Positions 6,429 to 13,530 of a stretch of 13,530 nucleotides of DNA are shown here, piece by piece (position 1 is the stretch's first letter; each line of letters starts with the position of its first letter). A model generated the notes under the pieces. That model saw nothing but the letters and a program-made list of their open reading frames with translations, was not told where the DNA came from and ran no database searches. Made by a program: the position numbers and the translations under genes. The stretch is from DATEPR01 sp036503065 (GTDB taxonomy: Bacteria > Actinomycetota > Actinomycetes > Mycobacteriales > Pseudonocardiaceae). The DNA is taken from positions 1-13,530 of the forward strand of contig DASXXM010000435.1 in the NCBI GenBank assembly GCA_036503065.1, in the 5' to 3' direction.

Positions 6429-9275
6429 TCAGGTCATCGTGCGGGGCCGGGTTGCGTTGGCCAGGTCGACCAGTTGGACCCGTTCGGCCATGGTGGTGGC
6501 CAGACGGGCCAGTAGGCGGTAGCAGTTTTCCAGGCCGAAGCGCAGGTCGCGTTCTGTCAGTTCGCAGCCGAGGACTCGGCTGCCGTTCGCCGTGGTGGCG
6601 TTGGGGCGGCCGGCTCTTACCCAGCTCACCGCGGCCGACAGGACGTCCGCGGCCAGTCTTGCCCTGCGTTCCGCGTCCAGGTTCAGGCGTTCCACCCGGG
6701 TGCCCGCGTCCAGCAGGTCGCGTTCGGTGAGGCGGTCCGGTGGTGTCCAGCCGGTTCGTGCCGCGACGACCGCCATTTGTGCCGCGATGAAGTGGCTCGA
6801 TCTGTCCGGCACCGATTCGAGGACCTCGAGGGCGCCGGTTCGGTCGCCCAGTGCCAGGTACGTTCTGGCCAGGCCGAACGCCGCTGTGACGAACGACCGG
6901 TCGGTGCGCCACACCAACTCGTAGAGCCGGGCCGCCACGAAGTGGTCGCCGCAGCATTCGGCGCTGATCGCCAGTGCGAGTTTCGGCGCCAGTTCCCCGG
7001 GCACCACGTCGTAGACGTGCTCGAACGCCGCCCTGGCGTCCCTCGGTCGCCGTGCGGACAACGCGAGCAGGCCGCGTGACCAGCTGATTCGCCAGTCGTA
7101 GGGCTGGTCGGGCATCGGCTGGCCCTGCGCGTCCAGCGCGGCCGCGTCGGCCAGTTCCCGGCCGGCCTGGTTCAGCTCGCCCATTTCCAGCAATGCCCTG
7201 GCACGCCAGAGTTTCGCCTCCATCGATGTGGGCGGTGCGGCGCGCAGCGCCTCCAGCACCTCCGTCGGTCCGGCGCCTGCCGTCGACGCCAGACCGCCGA
7301 CCAGGCCGGCGGCCGGATCCTCCGTGTCCACCTGTGGCACCGGCAGGCCGTTGACCACGTCGGCCCAGTCCGGCGGTGCCGGCACGGCCGGGTTGCCGGT
7401 GACCGGCCGGACCAGCTCGGCGCCGAACGTGCGTACCTCGGGGCCGAACACCGCCGACCGGCCGGGGCGGGGTTCCCGGGTGCCCAGCGCCAGTACCTCG
7501 CGCAGCACGCCGGTGAGCTGGTCGGCCATGTCCTCCGCGGACGTGAAGCGGCGATCCGGGTCGGGATGTGTCGCCCGCTTCAGCAGCCGGTGGTAGGAGC
7601 CGAACAGCGAGAACAGGGGCACCTGGTTCGGGGTGGGCAGCGCGTGCCGGTATTCCTTGGTGTACCCGACGAAATCGAAGCTCAGCACTGCCAGCATGCG
7701 GCCGACGGTGTAGATGTCCGACGCGACCGACGGGCCGTCGGTGGCGATTTCCGGGGCGCTGTAGCCGCTGGTGAAGAAGATCGGGCTCACCGTGTCGTCC
7801 ACGTGCCGCACGGCGCCGAGGTCGATCAGCTTGACCTGGGCGTCCGTCTGGATCACGTTGTCCGGCTTGAGATCGCTGTAGAGCAGCCCGATACTGTGGA
7901 GATAACCCATGGCTGGCAACACTTCCAGCCCGTACGCCAGCACCCGCGCGAGCGGCAGCGGGGTGACCCGACCCTCGGTGTCCTTGTGTGCCAACGCGAT
8001 CTGGCGCAGCGACTCGCCGCCGATGTACTCCATCACGATGTAGCCGACCTGGTTGCCGGTGGTCGGGTCGGCGTGCTGGACGAAATTGTAGATCTTGACG
8101 ATGTTGGCGTGCTCGACCTGGGACAGGAATTCCTTCTCGGCAACCGCGGCCGCCATCGCCGCCGTGTCACCCGTGTCGATCAGGCCCTTGAGCACCACCC
8201 AGCGGTCGTTGACGTTGTGGTCGCGGGCCAGGTAGATCCAGCCGAGGCCGCCGTGCGCGATCGCGCCGAGCACCTCGTACTGGCCGCCGACCAGATCACC
8301 GGCCTCCAGCTTGGCGCGGAACGAGAACGCGGTGCCGCATTCCGCGCAGTTGCCATCCGGACTGCCCGGCCGACCGTCGACGCCGCGGCCGACCGGTTTG
8401 AGGCAGTTGCCGCAGAACCGTTTGCCCTCCGGCACTTCCGGATCGGACATCACGGCGGACGCCGGATCGCGGTAGGGCACCCTTGGCACCTCGACCAGGC
8501 CGCCGCCGATCCGGCGGGACGACGTGGTGCGCGCGCGGACCCGACCGCTCCGAGCGCTGCGGCCGGTCAGCGATCGGGAGCCCAGTGGCGGCCCGGACGG
8601 GGTCGACGTGGACGTGGGCGCGAGTTGGGTGGACCGGCCGACGGCGAGTTGCGTCATGTCGGCGTCGGACCGCGGTGCCGGCTGGTCGCGTTGCGGCGCG
8701 GGCTCCCGGCCGGACAGCCGTTCGCTCAGTGCGCTGCCCGACGGCTCTGCGGCGGGCTGTTCCGGTTCCGGTTCGATCACCGGTGGTTGTTGCCACGTTG
8801 CCGGCCTGGCCAGCAGGTTGGTCGGCGCGGCATGCTGGCCGGCCACGTGGGCCGGCGGTGGGATCGACGACGTCGGCGCGGGCGCGGACAAGGCGGGCGG
8901 ACCGACCGGCCCCTGCCCTGGGAACGGGCCGAACGCACCCGCATGCGCCGGAAACGGCGGTGCGGGCCGTACGCCGGCCGGTACCGGCCGACCGGGCCGC
9001 TGCGCGGGAAACGGCTGGGATGCCGGTGATTGCGCGGGAAACGGCTGCGATGGCGGCGGTCCGGGAAACGGCTGCGCGGGAAAGGATTGCGCGGGAAAGG
9101 GCTGGGACGACGGCGGTTGAGCGGGCAACGGCTGCGCGGCCGGCCATTGTGGTGGTGGGGTCACGTTGTGGCCGCACTTGTCACAGCTACCGCCGATCAG
9201 CCTGCCGCCGCAGCCGGGACGTGGGCAGCGGCCGGTGTCCGGTGGCCGCTCGCCGGCAGGAGGGCCGACGGTCAT
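6429..9275 (-). CDS. pknG: Serine/threonine-protein kinase PknG, N-terminally extended
   Basis: The 948-residue protein contains, in order: a zinc-ribbon-like motif (C17, C22, C31, C34); a Pro/Gln-rich linker to about 255; the G-G-G-L-V-E-V-P motif; a rubredoxin-like C-x-x-C pair (C288/C291 and C310/C313); a kinase domain (about 330-600); and a C-terminal TPR domain. The kinase has A-H-G-G-L-G-W-I-Y, lysine K363, catalytic D468 in L-Y-S-D-L-K-P-D-N, D485 in D-L-G and an A-P-E motif. As in mycobacterial PknG, HRD is replaced, here by Y-S-D. The Thr-Thr at 250-251 before G-G-G-L-V aligns with the autophosphorylated threonines of M. tuberculosis PknG that recruit the FHA protein GarA. That pathway controls 2-oxoglutarate/glutamate flux. 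The kinase is soluble, with no signal peptide. ATG 9275 has GGGGAGG six bases upstream, 15 bp after glnH. The mycobacterial protein is 750 residues, so about 200 are extra here. Confidence 0.95.
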   Translation of the reverse strand: MTVGPPAGERPPDTGRCPRPGCGGRLIGGSCDKCGHNVTPPPQWPAAQPLPAQPPSSQPFPAQSFPAQPFPGPPPSQPFPAQSPASQPFPAQRPGRPVPAGVRPAPPFPAHAGAFGPFPGQGPVGPPALSAPAPTSSIPPPAHVAGQHAAPTNLLARPATWQQPPVIEPEPEQPAAEPSGSALSERLSGREPAPQRDQPAPRSDADMTQLAVGRSTQLAPTSTSTPSGPPLGSRSLTGRSARSGRVRARTTSSRRIGGGLVEVPRVPYRDPASAVMSDPEVPEGKRFCGNCLKPVGRGVDGRPGSPDGNCAECGTAFSFRAKLEAGDLVGGQYEVLGAIAHGGLGWIYLARDHNVNDRWVVLKGLIDTGDTAAMAAAVAEKEFLSQVEHANIVKIYNFVQHADPTTGNQVGYIVMEYIGGESLRQIALAHKDTEGRVTPLPLARVLAYGLEVLPAMGYLHSIGLLYSDLKPDNVIQTDAQVKLIDLGAVRHVDDTVSPIFFTSGYSAPEIATDGPSVASDIYTVGRMLAVLSFDFVGYTKEYRHALPTPNQVPLFSLFGSYHRLLKRATHPDPDRRFTSAEDMADQLTGVLREVLALGTREPRPGRSAVFGPEVRTFGAELVRPVTGNPAVPAPPDWADVVNGLPVPQVDTEDPAAGLVGGLASTAGAGPTEVLEALRAAPPTSMEAKLWRARALLEMGELNQAGRELADAAALDAQGQPMPDQPYDWRISWSRGLLALSARRPRDARAAFEHVYDVVPGELAPKLALAISAECCGDHFVAARLYELVWRTDRSFVTAAFGLARTYLALGDRTGALEVLESVPDRSSHFIAAQMAVVAARTGWTPPDRLTERDLLDAGTRVERLNLDAERRARLAADVLSAAVSWVRAGRPNATTANGSRVLGCELTERDLRFGLENCYRLLARLATTMAERVQLVDLANATRPRTMT
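9001..9134 (-). repeat. In-frame tandem repeats coding QPFPAQ in the pknG linker
   Basis: Read on the plus strand, a 17-bp unit TGCGCGGGAAACGGCTG recurs with small changes at 9001, 9031, 9058, 9073, 9088 and 9118. Spacings are 30, 27, 15, 15 and 30 bp, all multiples of three. On the coding strand each unit specifies roughly Q-P-F-P-A-Q, within about residues 48-92 of PknG. The two copies at 9001 and 9031 are identical. The repeats likely arose by slippage or unequal crossing over, and make a flexible linker between the zinc-ribbon-like motif and the rest of the kinase. Confidence 0.8.
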
Positions 9276-9290
9276 CGAGAGCCTCCCCGG

Positions 9291-10289
9291 TCAGTTCGAG
9301 TACACCGGCTGCGGCGGCGCCGGGATGCCACTCGATGGGGTACCCAGCCACCTCCGGTACGACTCCGCCCAGCTCCCGTTGGTCCGGATCTGTTGCAGCA
9401 CACCGTTGACGAACCTGACGAAGTCGGTGTTCGACTTCGGGAAGGCCAGACCGTACGGCTCGGGCGCGATGGTCGGGCCGACGATCTTGGTGTTCCCGTC
9501 CTGGGCGACCATGCCGGCCAGGATCGTGTCGTCCGTGGACACCCCGTCGACCTCGCCCTGCTGGAGCATCACCAGGCAGTCCGACCAGTCGTTCACCGCG
9601 ACCGGGATCGGTGCGTTCTTCTGGCCCTGGTTCGTGCTCAACGAGTCGGAACCGGCGGTTGCGCAGACCTTCTTGCCACCGAGCTCGTTGATGTCGGTGA
9701 CCTTCGACGAGCTCGGCACCAGCAGCCTGCGGCTGGCCTGGTAGTAGACGGTGGAGAACGCGACCTGCTGCAGCCGGGCGCAGGTGATGGTGAAGGTCCT
9801 GGCGACCATGTCGACCTGGTCGGCGCCCTGGCCGCCCTTCAGCACCGTCGTCCGCTGGGCCGACGTGATCGCCTTGTAGACCACCTTGTTCGGATCGCCG
9901 AAGATGGCTTGCGCGACATCGTGGACCATGTCGATGTCGAAGCCGACGAGGTTGTTCTGCTTCGGGTCGCGGTAGCCGAACAGGAACGTGTTCTGGTCGA
10001 CACCCGCGATCAGATAGCCGCGCCTCTGGATGGCGGCCATCGTGGAACCGGCCGGCATCTGGCCCGGCGCGGGCATCGCGGCGGGCGGGCTCAGGCTGGC
10101 CGTCGTCGGGTCGCCGCAGTTGACCGGTGGGACGGGCTTGGGCAGGGCCGCAGAGCCGGTGACCACGTTGCCCGGCTGGGGCGGCTGCGCCGTGCCGGCG
10201 GCGGCCAGGTTGACCGGGCTCGTGGTCGCGGCGCAGCCGGTGGTCAGCGTCGCGAGCAGCACGATCCCGAGCAGGGACAGCCTCTTCAT
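9291..10289 (-). CDS. glnH: GlnH-like solute-binding lipoprotein (acidic amino-acid sensor)
   Basis: The 332-residue product has a lipoprotein signal peptide with the lipobox L-T-T-G-C, lipidated Cys19, followed by an Ala/Pro-rich tether to about residue 80. A periplasmic-binding-protein type 2 domain of the amino-acid ABC transporter kind follows at about 85-325, including Y-L-I-A-G-V-D-Q-N, V-G-F-D-I-D-M-V and G-V-S-T-D-D-T-I-L-A-G. No ABC permease or ATPase for amino acids is in the operon. As in mycobacteria, it is therefore likely a sensor subunit rather than an uptake component. Mycobacterial GlnH binds aspartate and glutamate and signals through GlnX to PknG. Its ATG overlaps the glnX stop as ATGA (10286-10289), so the two are translationally coupled. 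pknG follows after 15 bp. The family and operon role are well supported; ligand identity here is inferred. Confidence 0.93.
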   Translation of the reverse strand: MKRLSLLGIVLLATLTTGCAATTSPVNLAAAGTAQPPQPGNVVTGSAALPKPVPPVNCGDPTTASLSPPAAMPAPGQMPAGSTMAAIQRRGYLIAGVDQNTFLFGYRDPKQNNLVGFDIDMVHDVAQAIFGDPNKVVYKAITSAQRTTVLKGGQGADQVDMVARTFTITCARLQQVAFSTVYYQASRRLLVPSSSKVTDINELGGKKVCATAGSDSLSTNQGQKNAPIPVAVNDWSDCLVMLQQGEVDGVSTDDTILAGMVAQDGNTKIVGPTIAPEPYGLAFPKSNTDFVRFVNGVLQQIRTNGSWAESYRRWLGTPSSGIPAPPQPVYSN

Positions 10290-11662
10290 CGATACTCCCT
10301 CAGCCGCTGCCAGATGCCCACCGCGGCGCCTGCCGCGGCCAGCACGAGCAGTACCAGCACGCCGATCGGCAGGGCGGTCAGCCAGCCCTGGGCCGTCCCG
10401 GTCTCATTGGCGAAGTCGACTCTTGCCTGGCTGATGGCCTTGCCGAGTGCGTTGTCCACGTTGTCGAACGCGGTGGCCTCGTTGGGCTTGCCGGTGCCGC
10501 CGGTGCCCAGCGTGGTCGTGACGGCCGTGGCCACGTCACCTCTGGTGTTGTCGGCGGTGACGTCGCGGTGCAGGCCGAACCAGGACTTGGCCGCGGTGAT
10601 CGCGTCGGCGACCTCGTTGGTCATGGTGCTGTCGGACGAGTTGGCGTGGACCTGGCCGAGCAGCCCGCCCGCGCCGTCAGTGCCGCCGATCGCCGAGGTC
10701 AGCGCGGCGAAGGGGACCTCGTAGCTCTGGCCGCCGCGCGCGACCAGGGTCAGCATCTCCTTCGCGCGGGCCTGCAACGCCTTGGTTCTGGCCTGGGCCA
10801 ACAGTTCGCCGGGGGCGGAGCCTGCGGCGCGGCCGTTGCCGACGTGCACCGACTCCAGGGTCAGGCCGGCGGCCGACCACACGAGTGCCAGTGCGACCGC
10901 GATGGTGGCGACCAGCAGGCCGACGTTGATCACCCGGTTGGTGCGCCGCCGGACGTAGCGCTGGGTGAAGATCAGCGCGACGAGCAGCGCGACGGCGAGC
11001 AGCGCGGCGAACCACGGGAACGACGTGGCCGCGTCCTGGGCGTTGATCAGGCGCTGCGTGTCGATCGCGTAGAGGTGCTGCGCGGCCGGCAGCATGGTGT
11101 CCGTCATCAGGTGGTCGGCCTCGCGCAGATACGCCGAGCCGACCGGGAAGCCCTGCGCGTTGTTGGTCGATGCCCGTTCCACCAGCCCGGTGTAGACGGG
11201 GATGTTGGTGGCGAGCTCGGCGAGCGGGCCGGTGGCCTGGGTGTCGCCGGAGACGTCGGTGGCCGCGACCGCGAGCGCGGCGCCGGCCTGCGCGATGTCG
11301 GTCTGGTAGCGGGCCCGCAGTGCCGGCGGTTCGACGGCGCTGGTCAGGAACGCCCTGGCCGCGGTCGCGTCGGCGTCGGACAGCGACCGGTAGATCTGCT
11401 GGGCCGCCGCTGACACCGGCTCGCGGTGGCTGACCAGGTCGTCCAGCGTGCTGGATCGGCTGGAGATGGACAACATGCCGATCACGCCGGTGAGCAGGCT
11501 CAACACGACCAGCCCGACCATGGCCATGCCGAGCCGGCCCGGAGTGGTGCTCGCGGTGCGACGCAGGCCCGCAGTCAGGTTGGCCGAGCCGGGTGGGCCG
11601 GTGCGTGGCGGGCCGTGTTGAGCCGTCCGGGGAACCACGCGCGGGCCGGTGGTAACAGACAT
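10286..11662 (-). CDS. glnX: GlnX-like transmembrane signalling protein
   Basis: From ATG 11662 the product has 458 residues. Four hydrophobic segments are seen at about 46-68, 214-234, 244-267 and 429-449. They give two extracytoplasmic loops, a short basic cytoplasmic turn (R-Y-V-R-R-R-T-N-R) and a short basic C-terminus (W-Q-R-L-R-E-Y-R). This topology and the gene order match mycobacterial GlnX (Rv0412c). That protein links the lipoprotein GlnH outside to the kinase PknG inside so that external acidic amino acids set kinase activity. I chose ATG 11662 because CGAGG sits five bases upstream and the N-terminal tail then has a normal Pro-rich cytoplasmic character. The frame stays open to GTG 11797 and has another ATG at 11680, but neither has a well-placed ribosome site. 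It is first in its operon and divergent from the ABC exporter genes. No enzyme motif is visible. Confidence 0.88.
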   Translation of the reverse strand: MSVTTGPRVVPRTAQHGPPRTGPPGSANLTAGLRRTASTTPGRLGMAMVGLVVLSLLTGVIGMLSISSRSSTLDDLVSHREPVSAAAQQIYRSLSDADATAARAFLTSAVEPPALRARYQTDIAQAGAALAVAATDVSGDTQATGPLAELATNIPVYTGLVERASTNNAQGFPVGSAYLREADHLMTDTMLPAAQHLYAIDTQRLINAQDAATSFPWFAALLAVALLVALIFTQRYVRRRTNRVINVGLLVATIAVALALVWSAAGLTLESVHVGNGRAAGSAPGELLAQARTKALQARAKEMLTLVARGGQSYEVPFAALTSAIGGTDGAGGLLGQVHANSSDSTMTNEVADAITAAKSWFGLHRDVTADNTRGDVATAVTTTLGTGGTGKPNEATAFDNVDNALGKAISQARVDFANETGTAQGWLTALPIGVLVLLVLAAAGAAVGIWQRLREYR

Positions 11663-11854
11663 GGTGACCTCGACAGGCATGGTCAGACGGACGGTGATCC
11701 CCTTGAACGTAGTGCACCGGATCGCTGTTCGTGGGCAATCCTGCCGACCGGGTCGGGTCGGCCGATCGCGAAAGTCACGCGACCTTGTCGGACCCACCCC
11801 TTACCATCCGAGTCAACAATGACAGGCGGTGCCAGCACGGACTCCTCTCGTGCC

Positions 11855-11869
11855 CAATAACTCTTATTG
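11855..11869. promoter_or_regulatory. Perfect dyad overlapping the exporter -35 box (candidate operator)
   Basis: CAATAACTCTTATTG is a perfect 6-bp inverted repeat with a 3-bp centre. Its right arm shares TTG with the -35 box of the exporter promoter, where a bound repressor would block RNA polymerase. DrrAB-type exporters are often controlled by TetR- or MarR-family repressors, but no such gene is in the window and the protein is unknown. With so short a centre the element suits a DNA site better than an RNA hairpin. Confidence 0.5.
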
Positions 11870-11896
11870 ACTAAATTTCTTTTCAAGCCGTACTAT
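11867..11896 (+). promoter_or_regulatory. Sigma70-type promoter for the ABC exporter
   Basis: TTGACT (11867-11872) and TACTAT (11891-11896) are separated by 18 bp, close to the housekeeping consensus TTGACA/TATAAT and in an AT-rich pocket of a GC-rich region. Transcription would begin near 11903. The leader would then be about 20 bases, carrying GGAGG at 11916-11920 four bases before the ATG at 11925. This is the best promoter I can see in the window. Confidence 0.65.
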
Positions 11897-11924
11897 CTGC
11901 GGCACGAGATGTCGAGGAGGGGGA

Positions 11925-12944
11925 ATGAGTACACACGACGGCCAACCGGCCGTGCGGGCCGAGGGGTTGGTGAAGACCTACGGGTCCACCCGCGCCCTGG
12001 ATGGCGTCGACCTGGAGATCCCGGCGGGACGGGTGCTCGGGTTGCTCGGGCCGAACGGCGCCGGGAAGACGACCACGGTCCGCATCCTGACCACGCTGCT
12101 GCGACCGGACGCCGGCCGCGCCTGGGTCGCCGGCCACGACGTGCTGGCCGACCCGGAGGCGGTCCGCCGCAAGATCGGCCTCTCCGGCCAGTACGCGGCG
12201 GTCGACGAGAACCTCACCGGCTACGAGAACCTCTACATGGTCGGCAGGCTCTACGGCTTCTCCCGGGCGGACGCGGCGGCCAGGTCCCGCGAGCTGCTGG
12301 GCAACTTCAACCTCCAGGAAGCGGCCGACCGGCCGACCAAGACCTACTCCGGCGGCATGCGCCGTCGGCTGGACCTGGCCGGCGCGCTGGTGGCCCGCCC
12401 CGAGGTCGTGGTGCTGGACGAGCCGACCACGGGTCTGGATCCGCGCGGCAGGCTGGACACCTGGGAGGTCATCGGCAACCTGGTCGGCGACGGCGCCACC
12501 GTGCTGCTGACCACGCAGTACCTCGAGGAGGCCGACCGGCTCGCGGACACCATCGCGGTGATCGACCGGGGCAAGCTGATCGCCCAGGGCACCGCGGACG
12601 AGTTGAAGGCGCAGACCGGCGGCGAACGGCTGGAACTGGTGGTCGCCGAGCCGAGCGAGCTGCAGCTGGCCCGGCAGGTGCTGGCCGACGTCGGCTCGGA
12701 CGAGCCGGTGGTGGACGAGCAGTCGCGGCGGATCAGCGTGCTGGTGGACACCGGGCCCAAGGCGCTGATCGAGGCGCTGCGGCGGCTGGACACCGACAGC
12801 GTCGGCGTGCTGGACGTCGGCCTGCACCGGCCGACCCTTGACGACGTGTTCCTGTCGCTGACCGGGCACTCGGCCGAGGACGAGCCCGCCGAGCAGCCGA
12901 CCAAGAGACGGCGTGGACGGAAGGCGAAGGGGGAGCGTAAATGA
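11925..12944 (+). CDS. DrrA-like ABC transporter ATP-binding protein
   Basis: The 339-residue ATPase has Walker A G-P-N-G-A-G-K-T (42-49), the Q-loop glutamine Q89, the signature Y-S-G-G-M (141-145), and Walker B V-V-V-L-D-E (D165, E166) followed by P-T-T-G-L-D. The usual H-loop histidine is Gln198 in T-T-Q-Y-L-E-E-A-D, as in the daunorubicin-resistance DrrA group. The C-terminal L-D-D-V-F-L-S-L-T-G-H is also a DrrA-group mark, and a basic tail (K-R-R-R-G-R-K) ends the protein. It powers export with the membrane permease whose ATG overlaps its stop (ATGA, 12941-12944). The substrate cannot be read from the sequence; drugs or hydrophobic metabolites are usual for the family. It has a strong Shine-Dalgarno, GGAGG at 11916-11920, and its own promoter with a candidate operator. 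Confidence 0.93.
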   Translation: MSTHDGQPAVRAEGLVKTYGSTRALDGVDLEIPAGRVLGLLGPNGAGKTTTVRILTTLLRPDAGRAWVAGHDVLADPEAVRRKIGLSGQYAAVDENLTGYENLYMVGRLYGFSRADAAARSRELLGNFNLQEAADRPTKTYSGGMRRRLDLAGALVARPEVVVLDEPTTGLDPRGRLDTWEVIGNLVGDGATVLLTTQYLEEADRLADTIAVIDRGKLIAQGTADELKAQTGGERLELVVAEPSELQLARQVLADVGSDEPVVDEQSRRISVLVDTGPKALIEALRRLDTDSVGVLDVGLHRPTLDDVFLSLTGHSAEDEPAEQPTKRRRGRKAKGERK

Positions 12945-13530
12945 CCACGATGACGTTGGAACGCGGGATCACCATCGAACGTGACCTGCGCGGCGGCCTG
13001 CGGCGGGTGTTGCGTGACGGTGGCGTCGTCACCTGGCGCAACCTGATGAACGTCCGGCGCAACCCGGAAATGCTGATGGCGGCCACCGTACAGCCGATCA
13101 TGTTCGTGCTGCTGTTCGCGTTCGTCTTCGGCGGCAGTCTCGGTGGCGGTGCCTACCGGGAGTTCCTGATGGCCGGCATCTTCACCCAGACGGTGGCCTT
13201 CAACTCCGCGTTCACCACCATCGGCATGGCCAACGACCTGCAGAAGGGCATCATCGACCGGTTCCGCTCGCTGCCCATGTCCCGGGTCGCGGTGATCCTC
13301 GGCCGGACGTGCTCCGACCTGCTGATCAACACGCTGGGCCTGCTGGTCATGTCGATCTGTGGGCTGGCCGTCGGCTGGCGCATCCACACCGACGTGTGGC
13401 ACGCGGTGGGCGGCTTCGGCCTGTTGCTGCTGTTCGCCTTCGCGATGTCGTGGACCGGCGCGTTCGTCGGACTGGCCGCGCGGAGTGTCGAGGTGGCGCA
13501 GAGCGCCGGGTTCATCTGGATGTTCCCGGT
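12941..13530 (+). CDS. DrrB-like ABC-2 type transporter permease, 5' part
   Basis: This frame is open to the window edge: 196 complete codons from ATG 12941, with the 3' end missing. An N-terminal cytoplasmic stretch leads into the ABC-2 permease pattern. Hydrophobic segments lie at about 47-64, 75-95, 117-145 and 156-180, with the loop motif D-R-F-R-S-L-P-M-S-R (about 106-115) characteristic of DrrB-type permeases. The start overlaps the ATPase stop as ATGA, and GGGGGAG ends about five bases upstream, so the two subunits should be made together. With the ATPase it would form an exporter in the cytoplasmic membrane. Full members are about 250-280 residues, so roughly a quarter to a third is outside the window. 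Confidence 0.9.
   Translation, partial: MTTMTLERGITIERDLRGGLRRVLRDGGVVTWRNLMNVRRNPEMLMAATVQPIMFVLLFAFVFGGSLGGGAYREFLMAGIFTQTVAFNSAFTTIGMANDLQKGIIDRFRSLPMSRVAVILGRTCSDLLINTLGLLVMSICGLAVGWRIHTDVWHAVGGFGLLLLFAFAMSWTGAFVGLAARSVEVAQSAGFIWMFP

Larger units (their letters stand above)
11663..11924. other. Divergent control region between glnX and the ABC exporter
   Basis: These 262 bp contain no convincing gene. The left part is GC-rich and would be the glnX leader. On the minus strand, TTGCCC (11733-11738) and CACTAC (11709-11714) are 18 bp apart and could be a weak glnX promoter, but this is a guess. The right part, about 11850-11900, is the most AT-rich stretch in the window and holds the exporter promoter and a dyad, listed separately. 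Confidence 0.6.

Noticed and set aside
9001..9134. CRISPR-like array
   Set aside because: The spacing is short and irregular in multiples of three, there are no unique spacers, and the repeats translate to a Pro-rich linker within pknG.
9030..10724. Plus-strand open frame of 564 codons opposite pknG, glnH and glnX
   Set aside because: It spans three real minus-strand genes and the translation is low-complexity Arg/Gly/Asp-rich with no family motif.
11663..11797. 45-residue N-terminal extension of GlnX
   Set aside because: The frame is open to GTG 11797, but it is Arg/Pro-rich without a well-placed ribosome site. ATG 11662 has CGAGG at the right distance.
11683..11886. Small minus-strand frame of 67 codons in the divergent region
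   Set aside because: No ribosome site, no recognisable family, and it overlaps the exporter promoter and dyad.

Overview
The window looks like chromosomal DNA of a high-GC actinomycete. The base composition, the GTG starts, the ATGA stop/start overlaps and a complete glnX-glnH-pknG operon all fit Actinomycetota. A non-mycobacterial, Pseudonocardiales-like host is my best guess, inferred only from the enlarged PknG and the general gene content. I see no rRNA, tRNA, CRISPR array, insertion sequence or phage gene.

Left block (1-3664, + strand): the 3' end of a subtilisin-like (S8) protease, then an ECF-type sigma factor, a 134-residue protein with a carboxypeptidase-regulatory-like beta-sandwich tail, and a 781-residue TPR-CHAT (caspase-like) protease. 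The last three are joined by two successive ATGA overlaps. Two proteases, a sigma factor and a small unknown protein under shared translation look like a proteolysis-gated signalling or conflict module. This is the most interesting part of the window, and its 5' end lies outside it.

Middle block (3665-6428): a minus-strand PLP-dependent aminotransferase of the DapC (Rv0858c-like) group and a divergent plus-strand DUF445 membrane protein. Both intergenic gaps where genes converge, 3665-3731 and 6238-6428, hold DnaA-box-like nonamers. These include three perfect matches to TTRTCCACA, and some lie in inverted repeats.

Right-centre block (6429-11662, - strand): the glnX-glnH-pknG operon, transcribed right to left. 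In mycobacteria, GlnH is a lipoprotein sensor for acidic amino acids, GlnX is the transmembrane relay, and PknG is the soluble kinase that controls glutamate and 2-oxoglutarate metabolism through the FHA protein GarA. Here PknG has an extra N-terminal zinc-ribbon-like segment and a Pro/Gln-rich repeat linker, about 200 residues more than the 750-residue mycobacterial protein.

Right block (11663-13530): a divergent control region of about 260 bp carries a good sigma70-type promoter and a perfect CAATAA-CTC-TTATTG dyad over its -35 box. It drives a DrrA/DrrB-like ABC exporter pair. The ATPase is complete. The permease overlaps it by ATGA and runs off the right edge.
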